Positions 1-8,352 of a stretch of DNA of 42,615 nt are shown here, piece by piece (position 1 is the stretch's first letter; each line of letters opens with the position of its first letter). Below the pieces are notes generated by a model that saw only the letters and a program-made list of their open reading frames with translations, was not told the DNA's origin and ran no database searches. The DNA is taken from the NCBI GenBank assembly GCA_016342645.1, contig JAEINX010000025.1, forward strand, positions 1-42,615. The letters are read 5' to 3'. Made by a program: the position numbers and the translations under genes. Source of the DNA: Bacteroidales bacterium (GTDB taxonomy: Bacteria; Bacteroidota; Bacteroidia; Bacteroidales; JAEINX01).

Positions 1-186
1 TTTGGAGATTGCAAACCTGTAGGAGATAATATTCGTGAATTAAAAATAAATTGTGCTATGGGCTATAGAGTTTATTTTAATGAAAAAAATGGAAAAATAG
101 TTCTTCTGCTAATTGGTGGTAACAAATCTACTCAAAAGAAAGACATTGAAAAGGCAAAAGAGATTTTGAAAAAAAATAAAAAATAG
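1..186 (+). CDS. RelE/HigB-type toxin, 3' part
   Basis: Open reading frame entering from the left edge and ending at the TAG at 184-186; 61 residues are visible and the N-terminus is missing. Visible motifs are GDCKPVGDNIRELKI, GYRVYF, and LLIGGNKSTQKKDIEKAKE, which match the conserved C-terminal half of the 'addiction module killer protein' subgroup of RelE/HigB toxins. Members of this family act as ribosome-dependent mRNA endonucleases or are closely related to them. The next gene starts 5 bases downstream and encodes the matching antitoxin, so the toxin-first order typical of this subgroup is present. Activity cannot be judged because the beginning is outside the window. Confidence 0.85.
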   Translation, partial: FGDCKPVGDNIRELKINCAMGYRVYFNEKNGKIVLLLIGGNKSTQKKDIEKAKEILKKNKK

Positions 187-190
187 AGAT

Positions 191-475
191 ATGAAAACTT
201 CAAAATTTGACATCGCAGATTATTTAGATAGTAATGAAATGATTGTAGAATATCTTAATGCTGTATTAGAAGAAGGGGATAATTCAGATGTTGTTGCAGC
301 AATTGGTTATATTGCAAAATCAATTGGAATGACAAAAATTGCAGATGAAACTGGACTAAGTAGACCAAGTTTATACAAAGCTTTATCAGATGGAGCAAAA
401 CCTCAATTTGGAACTATAATGAAAGTGTTAAGAGCAATCGGAGGACATATAAGAATAAATCCATTACCTACTTAA
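191..475 (+). CDS. HigA-like addiction module antidote protein
   Basis: A 94-residue protein with the family pattern FDIADYLDSNEMIVEYLNAV at the N-terminus and a helix-turn-helix around residues 45-75 (GMTKIADETGLSRPSLYKAL, then a segment resembling PQFGTIMKVLRAIG). This matches the putative addiction-module antidote family, a HigA/Xre-like DNA-binding group. It should neutralise the toxin encoded immediately upstream and repress their shared promoter, which lies outside the window. The start at 191 is 5 bases after the toxin stop, consistent with one transcript. The assignment is by motif recognition and gene pairing. Confidence 0.85.
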   Translation: MKTSKFDIADYLDSNEMIVEYLNAVLEEGDNSDVVAAIGYIAKSIGMTKIADETGLSRPSLYKALSDGAKPQFGTIMKVLRAIGGHIRINPLPT

Positions 476-486
476 AAAAACCCTGC

Positions 487-577
487 TACCGCACGATAAT
501 ATCTTGTAATGGAGAAGAAGGAATTTTAAAAAATGTATTTGTTGTTAAATAAAACCACACGATACAATCGTGCGGTA
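487..577. repeat. REP-like inverted repeat TACCGCACGAT / ATCGTGCGGTA
   Basis: Between the antitoxin and the sdhB end there is an 11-bp perfect inverted repeat, 487-497 and 567-577. The right copy is also half of a local hairpin at 556-575 in which CCACACGAT pairs with ATCGTGCGG across a 3-base loop with one mismatch. Both copies are followed by TAATGG. This is the layout of an extragenic palindromic repeat in a convergent intergenic region; it could also work as a bidirectional terminator since T-rich sequence follows at 584-589. No associated transposase is visible. Confidence 0.5.
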
Positions 578-644
578 ATGGGGCTTTTTCGGTTAATAAA
601 GTTTGAATGATTTTTAATCACTTGGATTTCACTCAAAAATCTTA

Positions 645-1400
645 TTAATCTTGTTTCTGGCTTCCAACTTTTGCTGCAATGAATTGCCTGTTCATTCTTG
701 CAATGTTTGTAACCTTAATTCCTTTTGGGCATTCGGCTTCACAAGCATAAGTGTTAGTGCAATTACCAAAACCAAGCTCGTCCATTTTTGAGACCATTTT
801 TTGAACTCTTTGCATTCCTTCAATTTTTCCTTGTTCGAGTAATGCAAACTGAGAAATTTTTGCCGAAACAAATAACATGGCAGAAGCATTTTTACAAGCA
901 GCAACACAAGCACCGCATCCAATACAAGAAGCTGAATCAAAGGCTTCGTCGGCATGTTCTTTATTAACCAAAATAGCATTCGAGTCTTGTGCCGATCCTG
1001 TATTTACCGAAATAAATCCTCCGGCAGCCATAATTTTATCAAAAGCATTTCTATCAACAATTAAGTCTTTAATAACCGGAAAAGCTTTAGCACGCCAGGG
1101 TTCTACAACTATGGTTTCTCCATCGGTAAACGATCGCATGTGTAGTTCACAAGTGGTTGTCCTTTCACCCTTTCCGTGTGGATGTCCATTAATATACAAA
1201 CTGCAACATCCGCAAATACCTTCACGACAATCATGCTCGTAAGCCACCGGATTATCACCATTAATGATTAGTTTTGTATTTAAAGCATCAAGCATTTCAA
1301 GAAACGACATTTCGGGCGAGACATCCTCAAGTGAATAGTCCATAAATTTACCCTTTGCTTTTGGATTTTCTTGTCGCCAGATTTTGAGTTTTATATTCAT
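645..1400 (-). CDS. sdhB: Succinate dehydrogenase / fumarate reductase iron-sulfur subunit
   Basis: A 251-residue iron-sulfur subunit that passes electrons between the flavoprotein SdhA and the quinone site of SdhC. Cysteines C58, C63, C66 and C84 fit the N-terminal [2Fe-2S] ferredoxin domain (CREGICGCC). C159, C162, C165 and C169 ([12 protein letters not shown]), with C214, C220 and C224 ([14 protein letters not shown]), fit the C-terminal [4Fe-4S] and [3Fe-4S] clusters. Length and motifs match the Bacteroidota-type enzyme, which can run as fumarate reductase in anaerobes. It is the last gene of sdhC-sdhA-sdhB, but it is separated from sdhA by 477 bases holding an unrelated gene, instead of the usual short spacer. 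Direction of the reaction in vivo cannot be told from sequence. Confidence 0.95.
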   Translation of the reverse strand: MNIKLKIWRQENPKAKGKFMDYSLEDVSPEMSFLEMLDALNTKLIINGDNPVAYEHDCREGICGCCSLYINGHPHGKGERTTTCELHMRSFTDGETIVVEPWRAKAFPVIKDLIVDRNAFDKIMAAGGFISVNTGSAQDSNAILVNKEHADEAFDSASCIGCGACVAACKNASAMLFVSAKISQFALLEQGKIEGMQRVQKMVSKMDELGFGNCTNTYACEAECPKGIKVTNIARMNRQFIAAKVGSQKQD

Positions 1401-1421
1401 GATTTATTATTTTATGGTTCT

Positions 1422-1435
1422 ATGGTTTTATGGTT
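1422..1435 (+). repeat. Left arm of inverted repeat around the four-helix-bundle gene
   Basis: ATGGTTTTATGGTT at 1422-1435 is the exact reverse complement of 1841-1854. It belongs to an 8-base tandem pattern ATGGTTNT repeated three times (1414, 1422, 1430). Its last two bases overlap the stop codon of the four-helix-bundle gene. Outside the perfect 14 bp the arms continue with about 10 of 15 positions complementary, so a longer imperfect stem could form in the minus-strand RNA with the whole gene in the loop. Confidence 0.8.
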
Positions 1436-1811
1436 ATATTGATAATTTTAAATTCGTTATTTTTATTTGACTATTAATTTCTTTTGGTAATTTTGTTAAT
1501 TCTTTTAAAATGTGATCATACACTTCTTTTGTTAATAGCTTTCGCACTTTCCCTTTTTCGTTCCAATCAAATGATTCCTTAGCAGAACCAGAACTTATAT
1601 GATAAAATCTAATTTTGTCTTTCTTATGATATCTCCCAAATCCTTCAGCAATATTTGCTGAAATTGAATCAACCGCATCAACAAACTGAGCACCTATTGT
1701 CTTTTTTGCAAAGTAATCCCATTTAATTACAATGTTCCAAACATAATTACTTAAATTAAACGCAATTTTATAAGCAGTTACATCATTTAACAATAAATAT
1801 TTATCTTTCAT
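1434..1811 (-). CDS. Four helix bundle protein (S23 / 23S rRNA intervening sequence protein family)
   Basis: A 125-residue protein. The stretch YKIAFNLSNYVWNIVIKW, then DAVDSISANIAEGFGRY and FYHISSGSAKES, is the hallmark of the four-helix-bundle family first described as proteins encoded by intervening sequences in 23S rRNA genes; accessory proteins of diversity-generating retroelements share the fold. Molecular function is unknown, though RNA binding is suspected for the fold. The gene sits between sdhA and sdhB on the same strand, so it should be carried on the sdh transcript. A perfect 14-bp inverted repeat brackets it: one arm overlaps its stop codon and the other lies 30 bases before its start. 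This resembles an intervening-sequence element placed inside a protein-coding operon. No reverse transcriptase or variable repeat is nearby. Confidence 0.85.
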   Translation of the reverse strand: MKDKYLLLNDVTAYKIAFNLSNYVWNIVIKWDYFAKKTIGAQFVDAVDSISANIAEGFGRYHKKDKIRFYHISSGSAKESFDWNEKGKVRKLLTKEVYDHILKELTKLPKEINSQIKITNLKLSI

Positions 1812-1840
1812 ACAATTTCATTCTATCTAAGTAACAGGTC

Positions 1841-1854
1841 AACCATAAAACCAT
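1841..1854 (+). repeat. Right arm of inverted repeat around the four-helix-bundle gene
   Basis: AACCATAAAACCAT at 1841-1854, exact reverse complement of 1422-1435. It lies 24 bases downstream of the sdhA stop codon in transcription order and 30 bases before the four-helix-bundle start codon. The two arms enclose 405 bases. Confidence 0.8.
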
Positions 1855-1877
1855 TCAGCAATAAAACAATTTACAAA

Positions 1878-3797
1878 TTACTTATAATCCCTAACTTTAA
1901 CCTCAACATATTTATATTTAAGATCTTCTTTATGTAATTCTGGCTTTTGGTCAGAGCCTTTATATTCCCATGCAGCAACATAAGAGTATTTTTCATCGTT
2001 ACGTTTGGCTTCGCCACCTTCGGTTTGGCTTTCTTCTCTGAAATGTGCACCACATGATTCATTTCTGTTTAAAGCATCGATTATCATCAGTTTCCCGATT
2101 TCAAAGAAATCGGCAACCCTAACTGCTTTTTCCAGTTCCTGATTTAGTTCATCAGCAATTCCCGGAACTTTTACATCATTCCAAAATTCTTTTTCCAATT
2201 CATCAATTAATTTCATTCCCTTTTTCAAGCCTTCTTCATTACGAGCCATACCACAATAATCCCATAAAATCAGGCCAAGTCGTTTATGAAACGATTTAAC
2301 GGTTTGTTTTCCATTAACAGAAAGCAATTTGTCTATCCTTTCTTTAGCTGCTTTTTCTGCTTTTTCAAAATCTTCAGTATTAGTATCAAATCTTGGAATC
2401 CTGATTTGATCGGCAAGATAATTTGTAATTGTATTTGGAATAATGAAGTAACCATCTCCAGAACATTGCATCAACGAACTTGCACCAAGACGGTTTGCCC
2501 CGTGATCGGAAAAGTTTGCCTCGCCAATAGCGAATAAGCCGGGAATTGTTGTCATCAAATTATAATCGACCCAAAGTCCGCCCATTGTATAATGTCCGGC
2601 CGGATAAATTCTCATAGGCTCTTTATATGGATTAATTCCGGTAATTTTTTCATACATTTCGAAAAGATTACCATATTTATTTTCAATAGCTTTTTCACCT
2701 TGTTTTGCAATAGCATCTTTAAAATCAAGATTTACCGATAAACCTGTATCACCGACTCCATAACCGGCATCACATCTTTCTTTAGCTGCTCGTGAACCTA
2801 CATCTCTCGGCACAAGATTTCCGTAGGCAGGGTATCTTCTTTCCAAATAATAATCTCTTTCTTCTTCGGGAATATCATTAGCAGGCCTTTTGTCTCCCTT
2901 TTTTTTCGGAACCCAAACTCTGCCGTCATTTCTTAAGGATTCTGACATTAGAGTTAATTTTGACTGATAATCGTTTAATACAGGGACACTCGAAGGGTGT
3001 ATTTGAATAAAACTCGGATTTCCCCAGAATGCACCTTTTTTATAAGCTGCCCAGGCAGCAGACCCGTTTGAATTAACAGCGAGGGTTGAAAGATAGTAAA
3101 CCGTTCCGTATCCTCCGGTAGCAAGAATTACAGCATGAGCCGAATGTCTTTCAATTTCTCCCGTAACTAAATTTCTTGCAATAATTCCTCTCGCTTTTCC
3201 GTCAACAAGAACAAGGTCTAACATTTCTCTCCGACTATACATTTTTACAGTTCCTTTGTTGATTTGTCGGCATAATCCCGAGTAAGCACCTAATAAGCAT
3301 TGCTGTCCTGTTTGTCCTTTTGCATAAAAAGTTCTTGAAACCTGAACTCCACCAAATGAACGGTTATCAAGTGTTCCTCCATAATCACGTGCAAATGGAA
3401 CACCCTGAGCAGTAAGCTGGTCAATTGTTTCATTACTTACTTCTGCAGCTCTGTAAACATTTGCTTCCCTGGCTCTGTAATCCCCACCTTTTATCATATC
3501 ATAAAACAAACGATATGTGCTGTCGCCGTCGTTTTTATAATTTTTTGCTGCATTTATTCCACCTTGAGCTGCAACCGAGTGTGCTCTTCGCGGAGTGTCC
3601 TGAAAACAAAAAACTTTTACATTATATCCTAATTCACCGAGTGATGCAGCTGCCGCAGAGCCTGCAAGGCCTGTTCCAACTAAAATTATATCCAGTTTCT
3701 TTTTGTTTGCCGGATTTACTAAATTCATAGAGGCTTTATATTTCGACCACTTTTCTGCTAATGGTCCCTCCGGTATTTTTGCGTCAAGTTTTGTCAT
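1878..3797 (-). CDS. sdhA: Succinate dehydrogenase / fumarate reductase flavoprotein subunit
   Basis: A 639-residue catalytic flavoprotein interconverting succinate and fumarate. The dinucleotide-binding motif GTGLAG is at 41-46. H73 in [10 protein letters not shown] is the expected site of covalent FAD attachment. The FAD/substrate region [20 protein letters not shown] and the C-terminal [12 protein letters not shown] are typical of SdhA/FrdA. Length fits the Bacteroidota type, which lacks the hydrophilic SdhE-dependent features of the proteobacterial enzyme only in detail. It starts 40 bases after sdhC and is probably cotranscribed with it. The following gene in the operon is the inserted four-helix-bundle gene and not sdhB directly. 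Confidence 0.96.
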   Translation of the reverse strand: MTKLDAKIPEGPLAEKWSKYKASMNLVNPANKKKLDIILVGTGLAGSAAAASLGELGYNVKVFCFQDTPRRAHSVAAQGGINAAKNYKNDGDSTYRLFYDMIKGGDYRAREANVYRAAEVSNETIDQLTAQGVPFARDYGGTLDNRSFGGVQVSRTFYAKGQTGQQCLLGAYSGLCRQINKGTVKMYSRREMLDLVLVDGKARGIIARNLVTGEIERHSAHAVILATGGYGTVYYLSTLAVNSNGSAAWAAYKKGAFWGNPSFIQIHPSSVPVLNDYQSKLTLMSESLRNDGRVWVPKKKGDKRPANDIPEEERDYYLERRYPAYGNLVPRDVGSRAAKERCDAGYGVGDTGLSVNLDFKDAIAKQGEKAIENKYGNLFEMYEKITGINPYKEPMRIYPAGHYTMGGLWVDYNLMTTIPGLFAIGEANFSDHGANRLGASSLMQCSGDGYFIIPNTITNYLADQIRIPRFDTNTEDFEKAEKAAKERIDKLLSVNGKQTVKSFHKRLGLILWDYCGMARNEEGLKKGMKLIDELEKEFWNDVKVPGIADELNQELEKAVRVADFFEIGKLMIIDALNRNESCGAHFREESQTEGGEAKRNDEKYSYVAAWEYKGSDQKPELHKEDLKYKYVEVKVRDYK

Positions 3798-3837
3798 TAT
3801 ATTTTGTATTTTATAATCAAATTAAAAAATCACTTTA

Positions 3838-4524
3838 TTATCCGAAAATCATGAAATAGATTGGGATAATTGAATAACCAATTGCAATAAAAAAAGCATA
3901 AACAGTTCCAAGAGCTTTTATGAATGGGGTATATTTACTGTGGTTCAAACCAAGAGTTTGAAAAGCTGATTGAAATGCATGATTAAGATGGATGCCAAGA
4001 ATAATAAATGCAACGATATACAATATCGAATAAATAAAATCATTAGTAAACAAATACTTTGCTATGCTGTAGAAGTGCTCGTCCTGAGGTAGAGGAATTT
4101 TCGTTACAGGATAACTTACCCATCCTAATTTAATAAAGTAAAACTGATAAAAATGTAATAAGAGAAACAAGAATATCAATAAGCCCGAGTAAATTATATA
4201 CTTTGACAAAAAGGAGGTTTTTGACTTAGTAAATACTTTATAGGCATGTCCCCTTGCTTTCCAGTTTTGAAGTTGTAAAATAATTGCAAATATAATATGA
4301 ACTATAAATGCTGCAAATAATACAATCTCAAAAGCTTTAATAAAAAGATTGGTACCCATAAAATGGGCAGCTTCCGTAAAGATTTCTTCATGGTCTTTGT
4401 GTATCGGTAAAAGAAATAGATTTATTCCGAGATGAACAAGAAGAAAACAAATCAAAAATAAGCCTGCAACCGCAAGAATTATTTTTTTTGTAATAGATGG
4501 AATTGATAAAGTTGAATTAATCAT
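3838..4524 (-). CDS. sdhC: Succinate dehydrogenase cytochrome b subunit
   Basis: A 228-residue integral membrane protein with about five hydrophobic spans, at roughly residues 13-37, 60-84, 107-127, 160-178 and 204-226. Histidines within or next to the helices (for example in LLVHLGINL, AFIVHIIFA, LLLHFYQF and LGIHLNHAF) are candidate axial ligands for the haem groups of a Wolinella/Bacteroides-type dihaem subunit. It anchors SdhA and SdhB and handles the quinone. First gene of the operon; a candidate promoter lies about 90 bases upstream. Confidence 0.92.
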   Translation of the reverse strand: MINSTLSIPSITKKIILAVAGLFLICFLLVHLGINLFLLPIHKDHEEIFTEAAHFMGTNLFIKAFEIVLFAAFIVHIIFAIILQLQNWKARGHAYKVFTKSKTSFLSKYIIYSGLLIFLFLLLHFYQFYFIKLGWVSYPVTKIPLPQDEHFYSIAKYLFTNDFIYSILYIVAFIILGIHLNHAFQSAFQTLGLNHSKYTPFIKALGTVYAFFIAIGYSIIPIYFMIFG

Positions 4525-4613
4525 AAGAATTTTATTTATTCAAAAAAAACATACAAACTCTCAATTTTTACAAACAATTATTATATATTTCATACAATTT
4601 GTAAAAATAATGG

Positions 4614-4621
4614 CAAAAATA
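4614..4621 (-). promoter_or_regulatory. Candidate -7 box for the sdh operon
   Basis: Read on the minus strand, 4621-4614 is TATTTTTG, an exact match to the Bacteroidota -7 consensus TAnnTTTG. It would start transcription near 4607 and leave a leader of about 83 bases before sdhC. No clear -33 TTG element is seen, so this is a weak call in an AT-rich spacer. The rest of the 293-base spacer 4525-4817 shows no gene. Confidence 0.35.
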
Positions 4622-4817
4622 GGATATAATTATTAATATGTCTAATTAATATTAATACTATCGTTAATTTTTAAACGTTTTAAATAATGTTTCAATGAGA
4701 ATTATAAACTCACACAAAAAAAATGCTTTTCCTGATAATGTTATCTATGGGTTTTGGTTTTAAATCTCAGGCAATTAACACCTTTCGTGTGTTTTACGGC
4801 ATTAAGTTTTGCCTAGA

Positions 4818-5639
4818 CTAATTGCCTTCCACCAAATATTCCTTCATTTGTGATGTTTGTGGATATGAAAAAAGCTCATCAGGCCTACCTTGCTCGATTA
4901 TTTCGCCGTAATTCATAAAAACCACATTATCAGCTAAGCGTTGAGCTTGTCGCAAAACGTGAGTTACTAAAATTAAAGTGTAATGTTCTTTTAATTTTCT
5001 GAAAAGGTTTTCAATAATTTTGCTTGAAACAGGGTCTAAAGCCGAAGTTGGTTCATCAGCCAGAATAATGTGAGGTTTTACAGCTAAGCCTCGGGCGAGA
5101 CATAATCGTTGTTGCTGTCCGATTGAGAGACTGTCGGCGGAACTATTCAAGCGATCTTTTACTTCGTTCCATAAACCAACTTCTCTTAATTTTGTTTCTA
5201 CATTAAAATCAATTAGTTTCTTGTTTTTAATGCCTTTTAACTTTATTCCATATGCAACATTTTTGTAAATAGAAACTGGCAAAGGATAAGGTTTTTGAGA
5301 TAATAATCCCATTTTTTGTCTTATAAGAGGAACGTTTCTTTGGGTATTTAAAATGTCATCTTTTTCTATATAAATATTCCCACTAACTTTAAGTTCTTTA
5401 TAAAGATCGGTAAGTTTATTAATTGATTTTAATAAAGTTGTTTTTCCACAACCTGAAGGCCCCAGTAAAACCGTTATCTTGTTTTTAGGTATCTCAAGAT
5501 TAATATTTTTTAAAATATGATGATTTTTTGCGTGAACATTTAAATCTTTAATCTGTAATATTGATTCTTGCCTTTTTAATTTAATTATCGGAGTTCTGGC
5601 AAACGTCTTAGTAAATGTTTCTGAAATTACAGCATTCAT
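4818..5639 (-). CDS. pstB: Phosphate ABC transporter ATP-binding protein PstB
   Basis: A 273-residue ABC ATPase that powers high-affinity phosphate import. Walker A GPSGCGKTT is at 60-68, the signature LSIGQQQR at 171-178, Walker B IILADEP at 191-197 and the H-loop histidine at 227. GLLSQKPYPLPVSIYKNVAYG corresponds to the PstB-specific segment after the Q-loop. The first about 25 residues precede the conserved core and look like a variable extension. It is the last gene of porin-pstS-pstC-pstA-pstB, 8 bases after pstA. No phoU follows, which is unusual because phoU often ends pst operons. Confidence 0.93.
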   Translation of the reverse strand: MNAVISETFTKTFARTPIIKLKRQESILQIKDLNVHAKNHHILKNINLEIPKNKITVLLGPSGCGKTTLLKSINKLTDLYKELKVSGNIYIEKDDILNTQRNVPLIRQKMGLLSQKPYPLPVSIYKNVAYGIKLKGIKNKKLIDFNVETKLREVGLWNEVKDRLNSSADSLSIGQQQRLCLARGLAVKPHIILADEPTSALDPVSSKIIENLFRKLKEHYTLILVTHVLRQAQRLADNVVFMNYGEIIEQGRPDELFSYPQTSQMKEYLVEGN

Positions 5640-5647
5640 AATGATTA

Positions 5648-6502
5648 TTATTTAAGGTTTGATTTAGAATATTTTTTTGAAAAGCCCCTCGCTGTTAAAC
5701 TGATAATTAAAATAATTATAGTTAGAATAGCAGCTGCCGCATAGGCACGTTCTCGCACTTCCGGAATCGGCGAACTAAGTTGAAAAAAAATTGCAAGAGG
5801 CAGTGTTGCTGCGGGTTCATCGAGATGTGTAGGGATTAGGTCAGTGTATCCGGCTGTAAATAATATTGAAGCAGCATCACCAATGCCACGCCCGAATGCA
5901 AGCAAAACTGCTGTGATGAAGCCTGAAAAGCCTTGTTTAAACATAACTTTAAAAGCCATTTCGGTTCGTGTTGAACCAAGTGCCAGCGATGCTTCATGTA
6001 AACCTTTGGGAATAGTACTTAATACTTCATCAAATGTGCGTATTATTATTGGAGTAATTAGAAAAGCTACTGTAATTATACCAGCCAGTAATGAAGCATT
6101 CATACCTAAAAAAAGCATTAGGGTAAAACCAAAAGCACCGTAAACAATCGAAGGTATTCCCCAAAGAGCATCAAGAAAATATCGAATAGTATTTTGTATG
6201 CGCTTGTATCTTACCAAGTGCACATTTATATATAATGCAGCCGGGATGCCAATTAAAATAGCAATGAATGTAGCCCCAAAAGCAATATATAATGAACCGA
6301 CAATTGCATTTAATACACCACCTTCGCCACCGTAATAGTAACCCCCTTTAGGAGTTTTAATTATCATATCAAGAGATAAAGCACCAAAGCCCTTAACGAA
6401 AATTATTATAATTATGAATCCAAGAATTGCAATGAGCGAATAAGTAGCAAATCCTGAAAGAAATTTAAAAAATAATTCTTCTATTTCTTTTTGTTTATTC
6501 AT
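5648..6502 (-). CDS. pstA: Phosphate ABC transporter permease PstA
   Basis: A 284-residue inner-membrane permease with about six hydrophobic spans. The EAA-loop type segment is at LHEASLALGSTRTEMAFKVM, preceded by DALWGIPSIVYGAFGF, the region shared by PstA and PstC families. It forms the channel with PstC. Its start overlaps the pstC stop by 4 bases, which indicates translational coupling and one transcript. Confidence 0.93.
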   Translation of the reverse strand: MNKQKEIEELFFKFLSGFATYSLIAILGFIIIIIFVKGFGALSLDMIIKTPKGGYYYGGEGGVLNAIVGSLYIAFGATFIAILIGIPAALYINVHLVRYKRIQNTIRYFLDALWGIPSIVYGAFGFTLMLFLGMNASLLAGIITVAFLITPIIIRTFDEVLSTIPKGLHEASLALGSTRTEMAFKVMFKQGFSGFITAVLLAFGRGIGDAASILFTAGYTDLIPTHLDEPAATLPLAIFFQLSSPIPEVRERAYAAAAILTIIILIISLTARGFSKKYSKSNLK

Positions 6503-7386
6503 TGACTTTGGGTTTTATGAATAAAATATCTGAAAACGAGATTAATCACCAATACTACTACTAATAAAATGAATGCAGCAAACATCAAAGCTGAGTCATA
6601 CATGGGAATAGAAAGCATTTCACCGTAATTGTTTGCAATTAGTGCAGGTAGCGGGTATCCGGCTTCAAACGGATTAAATGATAATTGAACCATATTTCCA
6701 ACCACCATCATTACAGCCAAAGTTTCTCCAAATGCTTTTGCAATACCAAGCCCAAAGGATGATATTATTCCGGGATAACTTTTTTTTATAACAACATGTT
6801 TTACCGATTCCCAGCTTGTTGCACCAAGAGATAATGATGCTTCTTTTAATCCGATAGGTACGGTGTTAAAAGTTTCTATCAGCATATTAAGCATATAAGG
6901 AATGCACATTACGGCTAAAACAATTCCTCCGGCCAAAATTGAATAGCCCGATGATTTTATATTTATTAAAGGAGCCAAAACATCACTTACAAAAGGAACG
7001 ATTATTATAATTCCCCACATTCCATAAATTACAGATGGGATTCCGGCTAATATATCAATTACCGGATGCATTAATTGTATCAATCGTTTGGATGAAAATT
7101 GTGTTAAATAAATAGCGGCAAATAAACAAATCGGAGCTGCAAAAAGAAAAGATAAAACAGTAACATACAGGGAACTAAAAATAAAAGGCCAAAAACCAAA
7201 ATTACCATTACAAGGTGACCAATCAGTAGAAACAATTAATTGATATAATGATTGTGATTCAAAAATCGGGCTTGCTTTCAGATATAAAGCTATTCCAATA
7301 ACTAAGGGCAGAGAAAGAATGATTACTAATGTAATTAGCATCCATGTCCCCGACAGCCGATTTAAAAAAACACGTTTTAATATCAT
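6499..7386 (-). CDS. pstC: Phosphate ABC transporter permease PstC
   Basis: A 295-residue permease with about six transmembrane segments. DILAGIPSVIYGMWG and the EAA-like loop GLKEASLSLGATSWESVKHV followed by GIAKAFGETLAVMMVVGN are typical of PstC. It pairs with PstA in the inner membrane. The start is only 3 bases after the pstS stop on the minus strand, and it overlaps pstA by 4 bases, so it lies in the centre of a tight operon. Confidence 0.93.
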   Translation of the reverse strand: MILKRVFLNRLSGTWMLITLVIILSLPLVIGIALYLKASPIFESQSLYQLIVSTDWSPCNGNFGFWPFIFSSLYVTVLSFLFAAPICLFAAIYLTQFSSKRLIQLMHPVIDILAGIPSVIYGMWGIIIIVPFVSDVLAPLINIKSSGYSILAGGIVLAVMCIPYMLNMLIETFNTVPIGLKEASLSLGATSWESVKHVVIKKSYPGIISSFGLGIAKAFGETLAVMMVVGNMVQLSFNPFEAGYPLPALIANNYGEMLSIPMYDSALMFAAFILLVVVLVINLVFRYFIHKTQSQ

Positions 7387-7389
7387 TTA

Positions 7390-8331
7390 TTATTTTAACT
7401 TTTTTAAATATTGATTAATTTTATCTTGTGTAATTGGCACATATCCTGCTTCTTTAACAAATTTTTGTCCGGCAGTGAGCGTCCATTTTATAAAAGCAAG
7501 AATTTCTTGCTTTTGAGGTTTACCTTTTGCTACAAAATAAAGCTCACGAGCGGGGGGTGAAGGATAACTGCCATCTGCTATTGCTTTTAAAATAGAATCG
7601 AATGAATTATAAAAATCTTCCTCGGGGTCAATTTTACCATTCCCATTAAGGTCGATGGGGATAATTTCAATCCCGGGACGTTTTTTTCCGGTTTTAATAT
7701 CATAGATATAAGCAGTATTATTATAAGCTATTCCAAGCGGATTTTTGCTAACTACATCTGCTAAAGCGGGGTCTCCGTGAATGCCAATGCCTTTTAAATC
7801 TTCTTGTTTTGCCGAAAAATATTTTGCCCATGTACCTGCAGCACCGCATGCATCCGAACGGGTGAAGACCATAATTTCTTTTGAATCACCACTTACATTT
7901 AGCAACTCACCCCAATCTGTAATTGTACCTTTGATATAAATTTCAATGAATTCCTCTTTTTTTAACCCGCGTTTTTTTAATGTTTCCAAAAACGGATTAT
8001 CAGCACTAATGGTGGGTAAAACAGCATCCTTACACAAACCTATCCACCATACGCCTTTATTTTTTTCCTCTTGCCTGATTTCACGTGAAAACATCCCCAA
8101 ATCAACAGTACCCGCCAATGCATCGGCCATTCCTTTTCCTGCTCCACCGGCTGAAATATTAAACCTTACATCTTTGTTTTCTTTTTTATATTCTTCCGAC
8201 CACTTTATTACCTGTGGATAAAGAGCAAATGCTCCGGAAAAATTAAGCGTTCTTTCTTTTTGTTTTTTTGATACACATGACGACATTAAAACGATTGCCA
8301 ATAATACATACATATAATTTATTTTTTTCAT
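7390..8331 (-). CDS. pstS: Phosphate-binding lipoprotein PstS
   Basis: A 313-residue substrate-binding protein of the PstS-like family. The N-terminus MKKINYMYVLLAIVLMSSC is a lipoprotein signal, with C19 the likely lipidated cysteine. Phosphate-binding loops are visible as NFSGAFALYP, SAGGAGKGM, FSREI and RSDACGAAGTW. An EF-hand-like loop DLNGNGKIDPEEDF occurs near residues 240-253 and could bind calcium; this is not a usual PstS feature. It delivers phosphate to PstCA. It sits between the outer-membrane porin gene (21 bases upstream) and pstC. Confidence 0.9.
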   Translation of the reverse strand: MKKINYMYVLLAIVLMSSCVSKKQKERTLNFSGAFALYPQVIKWSEEYKKENKDVRFNISAGGAGKGMADALAGTVDLGMFSREIRQEEKNKGVWWIGLCKDAVLPTISADNPFLETLKKRGLKKEEFIEIYIKGTITDWGELLNVSGDSKEIMVFTRSDACGAAGTWAKYFSAKQEDLKGIGIHGDPALADVVSKNPLGIAYNNTAYIYDIKTGKKRPGIEIIPIDLNGNGKIDPEEDFYNSFDSILKAIADGSYPSPPARELYFVAKGKPQKQEILAFIKWTLTAGQKFVKEAGYVPITQDKINQYLKKLK

Positions 8332-8352
8332 ACTTCTATTTTTATAAATTGT

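Noticed and set aside
692..979. 95-codon minus-strand frame inside sdhB
   Set aside because: It is an out-of-frame shadow of the iron-sulfur subunit with a composition bias from the real gene.
1434..1811. Diversity-generating retroelement accessory (Avd-like) protein
   Set aside because: The fold is shared, but there is no reverse transcriptase, template repeat or variable repeat in the window; the intervening-sequence protein reading fits better.
4770..4826. Terminator formed by GGCAATTA / TAATTGCC at the end of pstB
   Set aside because: Arms are 8 bp and 41 bases apart with one overlapping the stop codon, and no T-run follows on the minus strand, so it is not convincing.
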